NCBI RefSeq assembly: GCF_016238445.1
Contig: NZ_JABANU010000014.1
Location: forward strand, 1-64,000
Length of the DNA: 64,000 bases
Direction: 5' to 3'
Origin: Staphylococcus canis
GTDB taxonomy: Bacteria; Bacillota; Bacilli; Staphylococcales; Staphylococcaceae
The notes below the pieces were generated by a model, which did not search any database, was not told where the DNA came from, and worked only from the letters and a program-made list of their open reading frames with translations. Positions 6,805 through 17,278 of the stretch are shown piece by piece (within the stretch, counting starts at the first letter, position 1; every line of letters starts with the position of its first letter). The position numbers and the translations under genes were made by a program.

Positions 6805-8436
6805 TTATTTCAATTTAAAAGAGATTTCTTTAACCTCCCCGTCTTGTGATACTTTAAGCTTAACGTTCTTTTGCATATCTGTATGTTGAAATATCTTCTG
6901 TCTATACTCTAAAGTATTTTTTATCGGTTGACCATCCACAGCAATGATAACATCATTCACTTTTAAATCTGTACCTTGCGCTGGACTATTAGGGTCAATC
7001 GCTCTTACAATCACACCGTCTTGTAAAGATTTTTGAATATTCAATGTTTGACGTGCTGTGGCATCGATATCTGCAACATTTTCGAGCTTAATCATTGTAT
7101 TAGGGTGTTGCACTTCTCCTTTATCTACTAATGTATCAGCAATTTTTAATGCATCGTTAATAGGAATGGCAAACGCCATATTCTCGACATTAGGCATACT
7201 GATTTTGAGAGAAGCGATACCGATTAAATTGCCATTTTGATCGATAACTGCGCCCCCTGAATCACCAGGATTAATAGGCGCATCAACTTGGAAGGCATGC
7301 ATTAGCATATCATACTGGTTATCTCTATCAATATCAACTGGTACATTACGATCTAATCCTGAAATAATACCTTCACCTACTGTATTTTGAAAATCAAGAC
7401 TTAAAGGGTTTCCTACAACAATAATAGGTTCTCCAAGTACTAAATGATTAGAATCGCCAAGAGATAAAGGCTTAAGAAAATTATTCTTAGGTGCTTTTAC
7501 TGTCATAACTGCTATGTCCGTCCACTTATCTTTACCAATCACTTGCCCTTGAATTTTTTTATTTTTATCATAAGTTAACTCATGTGTTTTTCGATCACCT
7601 ACGACATGCGCATTCGTTAATATATAAAGAGTGTCGCCCACCTTTTTGTAGACGACACCTGATCCACTTTCGTTTTCTATTTGTGCTTGTGATTGGACAT
7701 CCTCAACTGTATCAGGAACTTGTGTGTTATTATTTTCAATCGAAACAACCGAATGCGTTGCAATTTCAGCATTTTTCATAGTGTTTGTAACAGTTTTACT
7801 TTGAGCATTCACTGTTTCATTATTACCTTGACGATCATGATTGACATTATTAAAAATTGAATAGAGTAAGAATAGAATCAACAAAATTGCTAATAAAACG
7901 AGCATTTTAGCCCATTCTTTTGAAAGAAATGTTGTTACTTTTTCTGTCCAATCCTTCTGTGAATGATACTGATGTTTTGTATCGGCTTGTACGTTCTCAT
8001 CGTTATGTGTTTCTTTTTCTGTAAGGGAGGCAGGCGGCGTTGACTGCTCTTTCGGTTTTTGATGCGCTTGTTGAATATGTTTAGCTTGTTGCTTATATAA
8101 GTTTTGTTGCTTTTTAGAAATAGCATCATCTTTTTGAGATGCAGATTTTCCAGATGACGTAGTTAAACCTGAAACTGTTTGTTCTCCATCATTGCTTGAT
8201 GTATCCATTTTATGCTCATAGTCTTCATGTGTAATCTTCTCGACACGTGCTTTTCTTAAATTATCCTTCACACGCTCTTCATTATTTTTAATTTGTTCTT
8301 TTTCTTTTTGCGCTTTTAGTGCTTGCTGCTTTTGTTGAGCAATGATACGTTGTTCACGTTCTTCATTATGAAAAAACTCACGGCGCTGTCTCTTGTATTG
8401 ACGTCGTGGAATCACATGCTTTTCATCATTTTTCAT
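6805..8436 (-). CDS. htrA: HtrA-like membrane-anchored serine protease
   Basis: A 543 aa protein. Residues 1-170 are a highly charged cytosolic tail rich in K, E and Q. Residues 178-197 form one membrane span. A trypsin-like domain follows (about 225-425) with the catalytic triad His277 (TNAHVVG), Asp307 (WTDIAV) and Ser393 (NPGDSGGA), then a C-terminal PDZ domain (about 430-540). The protease domain should face the cell-wall side and degrade or refold misfolded exported proteins. The S. aureus orthologue in this locus is longer, mainly in the N-terminal tail. AGGAGGGG precedes the ATG. Confidence 0.92.
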   Translation of the reverse strand: MKNDEKHVIPRRQYKRQRREFFHNEEREQRIIAQQKQQALKAQKEKEQIKNNEERVKDNLRKARVEKITHEDYEHKMDTSSNDGEQTVSGLTTSSGKSASQKDDAISKKQQNLYKQQAKHIQQAHQKPKEQSTPPASLTEKETHNDENVQADTKHQYHSQKDWTEKVTTFLSKEWAKMLVLLAILLILFLLYSIFNNVNHDRQGNNETVNAQSKTVTNTMKNAEIATHSVVSIENNNTQVPDTVEDVQSQAQIENESGSGVVYKKVGDTLYILTNAHVVGDRKTHELTYDKNKKIQGQVIGKDKWTDIAVMTVKAPKNNFLKPLSLGDSNHLVLGEPIIVVGNPLSLDFQNTVGEGIISGLDRNVPVDIDRDNQYDMLMHAFQVDAPINPGDSGGAVIDQNGNLIGIASLKISMPNVENMAFAIPINDALKIADTLVDKGEVQHPNTMIKLENVADIDATARQTLNIQKSLQDGVIVRAIDPNSPAQGTDLKVNDVIIAVDGQPIKNTLEYRQKIFQHTDMQKNVKLKVSQDGEVKEISFKLK

Positions 8437-8524
8437 GGCATGCCCCTCCTATAATATCTTTCTTACTATTATGCCATATCATTCACTAAATTTCTGTAAT
8501 ATTTCATATGTATTTGAAAAAAAT

Positions 8525-8568
8525 AATTAAAAGAATGATACAAATGAATTAAGTGCTTTGTACCATTC
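8525..8568 (-). terminator. Terminator of terC
   Basis: Minus-strand stem GAATGGTACAAA/TTTGTATCATTC (one wobble) followed by TTTTAATT, about 19 nt after the terC stop codon. Confidence 0.75.
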
Positions 8569-8586
8569 TTCATAAGGTTCTAGTTA

Positions 8587-9390
8587 TTAAGATTTAGATT
8601 TGTGCTTTTTATTACGGACAACTGATGTAAACCATCCTGCTGCAACTAGACCAATCATCACGACCCAGAAAATAATTTGCCATGTTGTAGAGTGTGGGAA
8701 GTCATGTGGAATAATACCGATATCGTCGTGTGCAAGTACTAAAATTACTAATTTAATACCTACCCATCCAACAATCGCAAATGCAGCTACTTCTAAGCCG
8801 GGATATTTGTTTAATAATTCCACGAAGAATGTTGCTGCAAAACGCATTAATACAACACCTATTAATCCACCTGTTAACATCACTAAAAATTGACCTAAGT
8901 CCATACCGCCAAAATGTATACCCACTTTTGGCAGTGTTACAGCAATCGCTAAAGCAGCTAACATAGAGTCAATCGCAAACGCAATATCTGCAAATTCTAC
9001 TTTTGCAACTGTCGCCCAGAATGTTTTGGCATCCACTTCTTTTTCTGCTTCAGATTCATCTGTAGTATCTTCGTCTTCAGATTGACTGTCTGAATCATTT
9101 TTATGTTTAAAGAAATCATATAAATTTTTAGCAGACATATACAGCAGATAAATTGCACCTAATGCCTGTATCCACCAGAAGTTCGCTAAAATACTAATTA
9201 AAAATAATGCAATGAAACGAAATACAAACGCACCTAACAATCCATAGAACAACGCTTTCTTACGTTGTTTTGGTGGTAAGTGCTTAACCATCACGGCCAT
9301 AACGATTGCGTTATCTGCTGCAAGTAATCCTTCTAAAAATACTAAAACTAGGACAACCCAACCGTAGGATAAGATTAAACTTGGATCCAT
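8587..9390 (-). CDS. TerC family integral membrane protein
   Basis: A 267 aa protein with about seven membrane segments and the TerC motifs (EGLLAADNAIVMA near residue 19-31 and FADIAFAIDSMLAA near 131-144). The acidic residues in the membrane are thought to handle Mn2+ or related metals. A hydrophilic acidic loop (about 95-117) splits the two halves. In Bacillus subtilis, TerC homologues (YceF, YkoY) export or deliver manganese. The upstream yybP-ykoY riboswitch supports a manganese role. ATG start behind AAGGAG. Confidence 0.9.
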   Translation of the reverse strand: MDPSLILSYGWVVLVLVFLEGLLAADNAIVMAVMVKHLPPKQRKKALFYGLLGAFVFRFIALFLISILANFWWIQALGAIYLLYMSAKNLYDFFKHKNDSDSQSEDEDTTDESEAEKEVDAKTFWATVAKVEFADIAFAIDSMLAALAIAVTLPKVGIHFGGMDLGQFLVMLTGGLIGVVLMRFAATFFVELLNKYPGLEVAAFAIVGWVGIKLVILVLAHDDIGIIPHDFPHSTTWQIIFWVVMIGLVAAGWFTSVVRNKKHKSKS

Positions 9391-9445
9391 GAATAAGACA
9401 ACTCCTTATTTTTATGATCAGTTCACCATATTGAACTGAGACAAA

Positions 9446-9590
9446 ATTAAAAGACCTATGCTAAATTAATAGCAAAGGTCTCACCTAGCATACATTGCCC
9501 GCTTCACCGGAAGATATTATTCTTCGTAATGACGACAAAGCGTGAGATTGAAATCAAGAATCAATCCCCAAGTTACTCCCCTCTGACCAA
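9446..9590 (-). promoter_or_regulatory. yybP-ykoY manganese riboswitch with terminator, controlling terC
   Basis: On the minus strand the leader contains the family's conserved ends, CAGAGGGGAGTAAC (9572-9585) and GGTGAGACCTTTGC (about 9472-9485), which pair as P1 (9580-9585 with 9473-9478). The same 3' strand can instead form an intrinsic terminator, AGACCTTTGCTA with TAGCATAGGTCT followed by TTTTAATTTT. The two folds exclude each other, so metal binding should prevent termination and switch terC on. A TATAAT at 9622-9627 is the likely -10 element. Confidence 0.88.
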
Positions 9591-9674
9591 AAGTCATAGG
9601 TTATTTAATTATGATATAGCCATTATACCCATATTATTTTAAAAATAACAGTAGTTTTAAAGATTTATTTAATC

Positions 9675-11237
9675 CTATAATAGACTGTATAACTTAATTT
9701 CAGGGAATTTTTCTTCAAACCAACGTGTCGCAAAATCATTCTCAAATAAAAACACTTTGTTGTCGTAACGGTCATTCACAAGAATTGAACGACTTGTATT
9801 CATTTTTTCTTGAATGTCTTCTTCATTTTCAATCCAGCGCGCGATCTTTTTACCCACAGGTTCCATCACAACATCTACGTTATATTCATTTTTCATACGG
9901 TGCTCAAATACCTCAAATTGAAGTTGACCCACAGCACCGAGTATAATTTGATTGGTATGTGGAGATTTATAATATTGAATCGCACCTTCTTGAACCAATT
10001 GCTCAATCCCTTTATGGAAATGTTTTTGCTTCATTACATTTTTAGGTGACACTTTCATAAAGATTTCCGGCGTGAATTGTGGTAAGGCTTTAAAATTGAA
10101 TTTTTGATTACCGCCTACTAACGTATCTCCAATTTGATAATTTCCCGTATCATACAAACCAATAATGTCACCACTCACAGCATGATTGACTGTTTCTTTA
10201 TCATCTGCCATAAAACTTGTAGATCGTGTAATTTTTTGACTTTTACCAGTGCGCTGTAATTTCACATTCATACCACGTTCAAAAGCACCACTCACGACTC
10301 TCATAAACGCAATACGATCTCGGTGTTTTGGATCCATATTTGCTTGTATTTTAAAGATAAAACCAGAAAATGCTTCATCAAATGGACTCACTTCAACCTC
10401 TTCTTCAGTTTGACGTGAGTGTGGCATTGGTGCAAAATCAACATAGGCATTCAAGAAATTTTGAACACCAAAATTCGCTAATGCTGAACCAAAGAATACA
10501 GGTGTTAAATCTCCTGTCATCAATGCATCTTTATCAAAACTCTCTCCCGCTTCTTCAACAAGCATCATTTCTTCAATTGCTTGTTGAAACGCACTGTCAT
10601 GAGCAATATCATGTTGCTCTTCTAATTCATAGTCTTTATTAATATGCAATGTGTTTTCTTCATCTCTAAATGGTTCGATTGAACGTGTCTTGCGATCAAT
10701 GATTCCAAAAAAGTTTTGACCCATACCTATCGGCCAATTCATTGGATAGGTTTCAATACCGAGTGTTGACTCGATTTCATCTAGTAATTCGAATGGTTCT
10801 TTCCCCACTCGGTCTAATTTGTTGATAAATGTAAAAATAGGAATACCACGCATTTTACATACTTTAAATAATTTTAACGTTTGCGGTTCAATCCCTTTAG
10901 CACAGTCAATAACCATGACAGCACTATCAACTGCCATGAGTGTACGATACGTATCTTCAGAGAAATCTTCATGCCCTGGTGTATCTAGAATATTAATTTT
11001 ATAATCATCATAATCAAACTGCATGACAGAACTTGTAACAGAAATACCACGTTCTTGTTCTACTTTCATCCAGTCACTTGTTGCAAATTTACCTGTTTTC
11101 TTTCCTTTAACTGTCCCAGCTTCACGAATCGCACCGCTAAAGAAGAGTAACTTTTCCGTTAATGTCGTCTTCCCAGCATCCGGGTGAGAAATAATCGCAA
11201 AGGTTTTTCGAGATTCCACTTCATTTTTTATGCTCAT
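9675..11237 (-). CDS. prfC: Peptide chain release factor 3 (RF3)
   Basis: A 520 aa translational GTPase that recycles RF1/RF2 from the ribosome after termination. The G motifs are clear: SHPDAGKTT (G1, about residues 17-25), DTPGHEDF (G3) and NKLD (G4). Elongation-factor-type domains II and III complete the protein. The length is normal for the family. It starts at ATG after AAAGGAG and lies 18 nt after the YueH-like gene, in line with a murE-yueH-prfC operon, the same order as in S. aureus. I see no terminator between prfC and the terC riboswitch promoter. Confidence 0.95.
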   Translation of the reverse strand: MSIKNEVESRKTFAIISHPDAGKTTLTEKLLFFSGAIREAGTVKGKKTGKFATSDWMKVEQERGISVTSSVMQFDYDDYKINILDTPGHEDFSEDTYRTLMAVDSAVMVIDCAKGIEPQTLKLFKVCKMRGIPIFTFINKLDRVGKEPFELLDEIESTLGIETYPMNWPIGMGQNFFGIIDRKTRSIEPFRDEENTLHINKDYELEEQHDIAHDSAFQQAIEEMMLVEEAGESFDKDALMTGDLTPVFFGSALANFGVQNFLNAYVDFAPMPHSRQTEEEVEVSPFDEAFSGFIFKIQANMDPKHRDRIAFMRVVSGAFERGMNVKLQRTGKSQKITRSTSFMADDKETVNHAVSGDIIGLYDTGNYQIGDTLVGGNQKFNFKALPQFTPEIFMKVSPKNVMKQKHFHKGIEQLVQEGAIQYYKSPHTNQIILGAVGQLQFEVFEHRMKNEYNVDVVMEPVGKKIARWIENEEDIQEKMNTSRSILVNDRYDNKVFLFENDFATRWFEEKFPEIKLYSLL

Positions 11238-11255
11238 ATATAAACTCCTTTATTT

Positions 11256-11495
11256 TTAAGTTTCTTGTATCCAGTTCGTGATTCTTAAAGCTAATACTTG
11301 GGCTTCATCTTCCTCTAAAACATTGAACAAATGAATAAAGAGATGTTCAGTAAGTGCTTCTCCATACAACTCTCCATCTATTTGAATAGACCATAATAAA
11401 TCTGGAATAGAAACCACAAAATAATCTTCTTTTTTATTTTGATATATAAAAACTTTTGCAGAGTACTGTTCACTATGACTTTCTCTAATTTTCAA
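11256..11495 (-). CDS. YueH-like small protein
   Basis: A 79 aa cytosolic acidic protein resembling the YueH family of Firmicutes, function unknown. I place the start at the TTG whose ribosome-binding site (GGAGG) lies within the last codons of murE. The gene overlaps murE by 11 nt, so translation is probably coupled. The frame is open further upstream but with no better start. Middle gene of murE-yueH-prfC. Confidence 0.75.
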   Translation of the reverse strand: MKIRESHSEQYSAKVFIYQNKKEDYFVVSIPDLLWSIQIDGELYGEALTEHLFIHLFNVLEEDEAQVLALRITNWIQET

Positions 11496-12969
11496 GAGGA
11501 CCGCCTCCAAATTTTTTATATGCAGCTTCTAAACCAATTAAATCATCTCTATGCGGGACTTTTACATGTCCTGGCATGATTTGGTATGGTTCTCTTCCTT
11601 TTGAAGCAAGTACTACCGTATCTCCAGGCTCAGCAACTTGAATAGCATGACGAATACCTTCTGCACGATCTGTAAATTCCACATAATTTGAATGTGTCGC
11701 ACCTTTTGCGAGTTCAGCTGTTAACATTTTAGGATCATCATTTGCTGGATTGTCTGGCGTGAAAATCACATAATCTGCTCGTGAAGCGACACGCCCCATT
11801 TCAGGGGTTTTCGTTAAATCACGCTCACCAGCCATTCCCACTAAAAATATGAGTTTCTGTTTTACAAATGGTTCTACAGCATCTATCAACTTTGTCATAC
11901 CGTCTGCTGTATGTGCATAGTCAATAATCAAATCTATAGGTAATGAAGGGTCTAACACCTCTAGACGACCTTCAACAGGCTCTAATTCAGAAACAACATT
12001 AATAATCGATTGCATATCCGCTCCTTTCGCCCATACTGCTAAAATCGCTGCCATAATATTTAAAACGTTGAAGCGACCAACATATGGCGACTGTACGTTG
12101 AATGTACCAAATGGCGTCACAAAATCGAATGTTACACCTTGTAGGGATTCTTGTATATTTTGAGCTGTAAACTGTGCATCTGACTCAATCGCGTATGTGA
12201 TTGTTTCGTATGGTGTCACGGAACGTAAATATGTAGAAAAATCATCATCGTTATTAATAATTGCATATTTCGTTTTAGTTAAATCTTGACCTAATTGACT
12301 AAATAATAATGACTTAGCATGACCATAAGCTTCCATTGTACCGTGAAAATCCAGATGATCTTGGGTTAAGTTTGAAAAAATCGCAATATCAAATTCCACT
12401 CCACTAAGACGTCCTAAAGATAGCCCATGCGAAGAAACTTCTAAAGTCATCGCTTCAGCGCCCGCTTGAACTGCTTCATGCATCTTCTTAGTCAGAGAAA
12501 CTGTTTCAGGTGTCGTATTGGCACCTTTTGTGATTGTTTCATTGAGTTGAAAACCATTTGTACCAAGGTAAGCACTGCCTTTACCAAGATGACGATAAAT
12601 ATGATGAATCATTGTCGCAATTGATGTTTTACCGTTTGTTCCTGTAACTCCAATTGTTGTCAGATGTTGACTCGGATAATTATACAAACGATGTGCAATG
12701 TGACTTGCTACTCTCAACGTATCTGGAACAATCACTTGTGTTACATCACCTTTAAGGTCTAGTTCATGATTTACAACAACACATTGACATCCCTGTTCAA
12801 CTACGCTTTGAGCAAATCGGTGACTATCCACTGTATAACCAACAGAAGCCACAAATATACTTCCTTTTTTAGCCGTACGTGAATCTGTCGTAATATCATC
12901 TATTTGAATATCTAAATTACCAATTACTTTTTTTATTAATACATGTTCGAATAGCTGTTGCGCATCCAC
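11485..12969 (-). CDS. murE: UDP-N-acetylmuramoyl-L-alanyl-D-glutamate--L-lysine ligase
   Basis: A 494 aa Mur ligase that adds the third residue of the peptidoglycan stem peptide. It has the P-loop [10 protein letters not shown] and the substrate signature [12 protein letters not shown] instead of DNPR marks the lysine-adding type, as expected for staphylococci with L-Lys peptidoglycan. The sequence is very close to S. aureus MurE throughout. Start is GTG after AAGGAGAG. It opens the murE-yueH-prfC operon. Confidence 0.96.
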   Translation of the reverse strand: MDAQQLFEHVLIKKVIGNLDIQIDDITTDSRTAKKGSIFVASVGYTVDSHRFAQSVVEQGCQCVVVNHELDLKGDVTQVIVPDTLRVASHIAHRLYNYPSQHLTTIGVTGTNGKTSIATMIHHIYRHLGKGSAYLGTNGFQLNETITKGANTTPETVSLTKKMHEAVQAGAEAMTLEVSSHGLSLGRLSGVEFDIAIFSNLTQDHLDFHGTMEAYGHAKSLLFSQLGQDLTKTKYAIINNDDDFSTYLRSVTPYETITYAIESDAQFTAQNIQESLQGVTFDFVTPFGTFNVQSPYVGRFNVLNIMAAILAVWAKGADMQSIINVVSELEPVEGRLEVLDPSLPIDLIIDYAHTADGMTKLIDAVEPFVKQKLIFLVGMAGERDLTKTPEMGRVASRADYVIFTPDNPANDDPKMLTAELAKGATHSNYVEFTDRAEGIRHAIQVAEPGDTVVLASKGREPYQIMPGHVKVPHRDDLIGLEAAYKKFGGGPLEN

Positions 12970-13469
12970 TCATATCTCTCCTTTTTTATCCATTTATGTA
13001 TTATACACCTTTTATATTCAATGATATATAAATAGACTAATTTTTCTTCACGATTCGAATGATATCATTATCGTATTTGACGATTAAAAAACAATTTTTA
13101 TGGGTAATGATATTTAAATTATAATGTAAAATTTCCTCAAAAAAATAATGCATTTTTCATTTTATCGTAGTTGATTATGACTTTAAATGCATTGTAACAC
13201 CATAGAACCATTATCATTTAATATCTAGATGTTCTTTATCTTATCTGTTGTATCGGTACTTAGATTATATTATGATATTATAATGAATTCACGAAATGCG
13301 TGTACAAAAAGAATGATATGATTACAATTATAACTTTACAAAGCATATCATTACTTTACAATGTTGAGTTTTATATAAGATGTCATTTTAGCACATCACA
13401 AATGTAACAAATTAGGTTACACTAACGTTAACTAACTATGTTCAAATTGATATGGAGGGGGCCTTTATA
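12970..13469. other. 500 bp AT-rich intergenic region between divergent murE and ugtP
   Basis: No reading frame with a ribosome-binding site was found. It must hold the divergent promoters of murE (a TATAAT on the minus strand at 13000-13005) and ugtP. It contains a perfect 12 bp palindrome AATGATATCATT at 13058-13069 and a wider inverted repeat ATGATATG/CATATCAT at about 13313-13352. The length is notable for this otherwise compact region. Confidence 0.6.
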
Positions 13470-14642
13470 GTGTCTCAAAAGAAGAAAATATTAATTATTA
13501 CGGGTTCATTCGGTAACGGTCATATACAAGTGACAAATAGTATTATTGAACAATTGCATAATATGAACTTAAACAACCTTACAGTCATCCAACATGACTT
13601 ATTCCTAGAAGCACACCCTATCATAACGACTTTAACTAAAAAATGGTATATTAATAGCTTTAAATATTTCCGTCGGATGTATAAAGCATTCTATTATAGT
13701 CGTCCTGACCAGTTAGATAAATGTTTTTATAAATATTATGGTCTCAATAAGTTAGTTAACTTACTGCTTAAAGAAAAACCCGATTTAATTCTCTTAACGT
13801 TTCCGACACCGGTAATGTCAGTATTAACAGAGCAATTCAATATGAATATTCCTATTGCTACTGTGATGACAGATTATCGTATGCATAAAAATTGGATTAC
13901 ACCATATTCAGAACGTTACTATTTAGCGACTGAAGATTTAAAAAATGAATTTATGTCAATCGGAATCCCAGAATCACATTTAAAAGTCACTGGTATCCCA
14001 ATTTCCGAAAAATTCGAAATGAATATAGATAGAGCAGAATGGTTACGCTCACATGGGTTAGATCCAAATGCACAAACTATCTTAATGTCTGCTGGTGCAT
14101 TTGGTGTTTCGAAAGGATTTGAATCCATGATACAACGTGTAGTTGACGAAAGTCCTAATGCACAAGTCGTCATGATTTGTGGTAGAAATAAGTCCTTAAA
14201 ACGCCAACTTACTGCAGCTTTTAAAGATAATCCTAATGTTTTAATCTTAGGCTTTACTAAGCATATGAATGAGTGGATGGCTTCAAGTCACCTCATGCTT
14301 ACCAAACCTGGAGGTATTACCATTTCTGAAGCGTTTATTCGCAAAGTGCCAATGATATTTTTAAACCCTGCACCTGGACAAGAGCTTGAAAACGCGCATT
14401 ATTTTGAAATGAAAGGATTCGGTAAAATTGCAAATACACCTTCAGAAGCAATAGATATTATGACGTATCTTACACAAAATCCTTCTGAAATTGAGACAAT
14501 GATTCAAAATCTATCGAGAGAAAGAATTCCATATTCAACACAACGTCTGTGTTTAGATCTTTTAGATTTATTACACAATGCATCCCACTCAGAAAATATT
14601 TATGGAAAGGTTCCTTTGTATGCAAAGCTACTCGTCAAATAA
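13470..14642 (+). CDS. ugtP: Processive diacylglycerol beta-glucosyltransferase UgtP (YpfP)
   Basis: A 390 aa GT28-type (MurG-like) glycosyltransferase that builds diglucosyl-diacylglycerol, the membrane anchor of lipoteichoic acid, from UDP-glucose and diacylglycerol. It has the N-terminal GSFGNGH loop and the C-terminal nucleotide-sugar motif [11 protein letters not shown] (about residues 279-289). I chose the GTG at 13470 because GGAGGGGG lies 8 nt before it. An ATG at 13452 would overlap that site, and the shorter protein aligns with S. aureus YpfP (391 aa). The 3' end overlaps ltaA. Confidence 0.95.
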   Translation: MSQKKKILIITGSFGNGHIQVTNSIIEQLHNMNLNNLTVIQHDLFLEAHPIITTLTKKWYINSFKYFRRMYKAFYYSRPDQLDKCFYKYYGLNKLVNLLLKEKPDLILLTFPTPVMSVLTEQFNMNIPIATVMTDYRMHKNWITPYSERYYLATEDLKNEFMSIGIPESHLKVTGIPISEKFEMNIDRAEWLRSHGLDPNAQTILMSAGAFGVSKGFESMIQRVVDESPNAQVVMICGRNKSLKRQLTAAFKDNPNVLILGFTKHMNEWMASSHLMLTKPGGITISEAFIRKVPMIFLNPAPGQELENAHYFEMKGFGKIANTPSEAIDIMTYLTQNPSEIETMIQNLSRERIPYSTQRLCLDLLDLLHNASHSENIYGKVPLYAKLLVK

Positions 14643-15813
14643 TTACAGTGCTCATAAAAACTTTTATATTTTACTCATTATTTTGTTTTTAATGGAATTA
14701 GCAAGAGGTATGTATGTTTTAAGCTATCTTACAATACTCCCAACTGTCACATCAGTTGCGGTTGGGATTACATCTCTTGCAATCTCTATTCACTTTGTAG
14801 CAGATTCTGTTTCTAATTTTGTTATTGGCTTTGTCCTTAAACGGTTAGGTCCCCGCATCGTGCTCGTAATCGGATTTTTACTTGCTTTAGTGAGTTTAAG
14901 TTTAGTTATACTTTTTCCAATTTCCCCTATCGTATTGCTCATAAGTGCAGTTATGCTAGGTATTGCTGTGTGTCCGATTTGGGTAATTATGCTAGCAAGT
15001 GTCGATGAGCGCTCACGCGGTAAACAAATGGGCTACGTCTATTTCGCTTGGTTATCAGGATTATTAGTCGGTATGATTGGTATGAATCTCTTATTTAAAG
15101 TGCACGCTACACATTATAACTTTCTAATGGCATTGTGTATTGCGATTGCGCTCATTTTATATTTCTTTGTAAAAGTCCGTTTAACAGATTACAATACTAA
15201 AAATGTAAAGCAACAATTAAAACAAATTGTGAGTGTAACGAAACGTCATTTAATTTTATTCCCAGGGATATTACTTCAAGGTATCGCAATTAGTGCCTTG
15301 GTTCCTGTTTTACCACAATATGCTTTAAATATTGTAGGTGTTTCTACTATAGAGTATACGTTTGCTATTATTATAGGTGCTATCGGTTGTACGATATCTA
15401 TGTTGTTGCTTTCAAAATTAATTGATAGTCACTCTACTCTATTTATGTACTGGGTTATTTTTATAGGATTTATGATTTACGGCGTATCTATTTTTTCTCT
15501 CACAATGATTACAGAAATCCATATCGTTTGGATTATTGCGTTTGGAATTGGATTGTTATATGGTTTATTATTACCTGCTTGGAACACGTTTATGGCGGGT
15601 TTTATTCATTCTAGTGAGCAAGAAGAAACATGGGGCGTTATTAATAGTATCCAAGGCTTTGGCGCAATGATCGGTGCATTTTTAGGCGGACAAATTTCGC
15701 AAGTCTCAAGTAACCCTATCTATTCGTTTTACTTTGCGACACTATTGATTTTGTTTCTTGCTTTATTTTACGGTATATATTTTCTTAAACGTCGCACTAA
15801 AATTCAACATTAA
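14620..15813 (+). CDS. ltaA: Lipoteichoic acid glycolipid flippase LtaA
   Basis: A 397 aa major facilitator superfamily protein with 12 predicted membrane spans, very similar to S. aureus LtaA. It moves diglucosyl-diacylglycerol made by UgtP to the outer leaflet, where lipoteichoic acid is polymerised. I place the start at ATG 14620, behind GGAAAGG, which aligns with the S. aureus N-terminus. Upstream in-frame starts add an unsupported extension. It overlaps ugtP by 23 nt, so the two are probably translationally coupled. Confidence 0.94.
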   Translation: MQSYSSNNYSAHKNFYILLIILFLMELARGMYVLSYLTILPTVTSVAVGITSLAISIHFVADSVSNFVIGFVLKRLGPRIVLVIGFLLALVSLSLVILFPISPIVLLISAVMLGIAVCPIWVIMLASVDERSRGKQMGYVYFAWLSGLLVGMIGMNLLFKVHATHYNFLMALCIAIALILYFFVKVRLTDYNTKNVKQQLKQIVSVTKRHLILFPGILLQGIAISALVPVLPQYALNIVGVSTIEYTFAIIIGAIGCTISMLLLSKLIDSHSTLFMYWVIFIGFMIYGVSIFSLTMITEIHIVWIIAFGIGLLYGLLLPAWNTFMAGFIHSSEQEETWGVINSIQGFGAMIGAFLGGQISQVSSNPIYSFYFATLLILFLALFYGIYFLKRRTKIQH

Positions 15814-15822
15814 TAACTATAA

Positions 15823-15899
15823 AAAAGGCTAGGACATCTGGCATGCTTATGAAAAATTAGTAGTCTTTCATAAGTGAATACCTGTCCTAACCTTTTTAT
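15823..15899. terminator. Bidirectional terminator between ltaA and the 2H phosphoesterase gene
   Basis: Long hairpin with outer arms AAAAAGG(C)TAGGACA and TGTCCTAACCTTTTT, and an inner complementary pair (ATGAAA/TTTCAT). A and T runs flank it. It sits between convergent genes. Confidence 0.8.
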
Positions 15900-16409
15900 T
15901 TATCCTAATGTATATGTTTCAATTTCTTCCCATTTATCTTTAGCTTCATCAAATTGCATTAAAGATAATGTATCAATTGTTTCTTTATGATCAATACCTG
16001 CTAGACGAACTTGGCCATAAATATCTTCAAACTCTTGACTGGATAGACCTTGCCCAATTGTAAAGTGCGGTACAAATGGGTGTTCCGCAGTACCATAGAA
16101 ATCTTCTGAATTAAACTTATCAAAAAGAGTCTCTAATTCTTGATTTTTTTCAACTTTAAAGTAGATTACATTTGTTGTTGGCGCAAAGTTAGAAGCTTTA
16201 GTTGCATGTACTTCAACGCGGTTAACCCCTTCTAATCTTTGACGAATTTCATCTTTTACTTTTTCAAAATCATTGTCATCAATTTCAAATGCACCTTTAA
16301 TTGTGATATGCGGTTGAATTTTAGTGTAATGCTTATCATAGCGTTTACGATACGCATTGACTTCATTTTGGAAATCTTTTGATGGAATTAATGCTAAACC
16401 TAAAATCAT
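15900..16409 (-). CDS. 2H phosphoesterase (YjcG-like, 2'-5' RNA ligase family)
   Basis: A 169 aa protein with the two HxTx motifs of the 2H superfamily, HITIKG (about residues 54-59) and HFTIGQ (about 131-136). These enzymes act on 2',5' or cyclic phosphodiester bonds in RNA or nucleotides. The natural substrate of the YjcG branch is not known. ATG behind AAAGGAGGAG. It follows the esterase gene on the same strand after about 50 nt. Confidence 0.88.
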   Translation of the reverse strand: MILGLALIPSKDFQNEVNAYRKRYDKHYTKIQPHITIKGAFEIDDNDFEKVKDEIRQRLEGVNRVEVHATKASNFAPTTNVIYFKVEKNQELETLFDKFNSEDFYGTAEHPFVPHFTIGQGLSSQEFEDIYGQVRLAGIDHKETIDTLSLMQFDEAKDKWEEIETYTLG

Positions 16410-16458
16410 TGAAACTCCTCCTTTGTTTCGTTTAATTCTATTATAGCAAAATTTAGAA

Positions 16459-17196
16459 TTATTCGTTACTTAAAAAATATTTTAACAGCTTAGGTAATTC
16501 TTTTTGCCATGTTTTCCAGTTGTGACCCCCGTCTAATTCATCATAATAGTACGAACGCACCGTAGGCTCTAATAATTTTTTTAATTCACGATTGGGTGTT
16601 AAAAAGTCTGCACGTTCTCCACTTGTTGGTAATTTAAAATCTATTTCTTCTTTACCAATGACGTGCCAAATTGATAAATTACCTTTAAACTGACAACGAT
16701 TTAATAGAAGTTCTACCACTTCATCTACATGTGGACTGAGCATACCTACTTGACTCAGTGTACGTGGGTACGATAATGCGGTTAAAAAGGCGATACTACC
16801 CGCTAAGCTATCTCCTAATAAAACACGTGATTCACTTGATGTATGTGTAGTAAAAGTTTCATCTATCCAAGGAAAAATTTCAGTTGCTACGGCACGCACA
16901 GTCATTGAAGCGAATTCTCCTTGAGGATGAAATTCTTCATGTCGCTTGTGGACACTTTCATAATGGAATCCTATGATAATTGATTTTTTAATTTCGCCTT
17001 TTCTCCAAAGTCTTTCATAAAGACGATGGATTTGTCCATATCTCATAAAATCACGACCATCGAAACAAAAGATAACATTTGATGGTTCATCATTAGAATA
17101 ATCTTCTGGTAGATATACGGATAACGTAACCGTTCTATCTAGAATGTTACTTTCAAACTGTGTTTTGGTTATTTGACCCGCCTTAAATTCTGTCAT
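16459..17196 (-). CDS. Putative esterase (alpha/beta hydrolase, esterase D-like)
   Basis: A 245 aa cytosolic alpha/beta hydrolase of the putative-esterase family (as in YjcH, enterochelin esterase and antigen 85). The nucleophile elbow is GDSLAGS (Ser about residue 129), the catalytic His lies in DGGHNW near the C-terminus, and acid residues lie between. The substrate is unknown. ATG after AAGGGGG. Pairing with the YjcG-like gene is conserved in Firmicutes (yjcGH of B. subtilis). Confidence 0.86.
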   Translation of the reverse strand: MTEFKAGQITKTQFESNILDRTVTLSVYLPEDYSNDEPSNVIFCFDGRDFMRYGQIHRLYERLWRKGEIKKSIIIGFHYESVHKRHEEFHPQGEFASMTVRAVATEIFPWIDETFTTHTSSESRVLLGDSLAGSIAFLTALSYPRTLSQVGMLSPHVDEVVELLLNRCQFKGNLSIWHVIGKEEIDFKLPTSGERADFLTPNRELKKLLEPTVRSYYYDELDGGHNWKTWQKELPKLLKYFLSNE

Positions 17197-17278
17197 TCAA
17201 AAAGCGCCCCCTTATACGAATTAACCTTATTGTATCAAGAGACGCACATACCTGTTAATATTTAGCTTTATATTCAGA

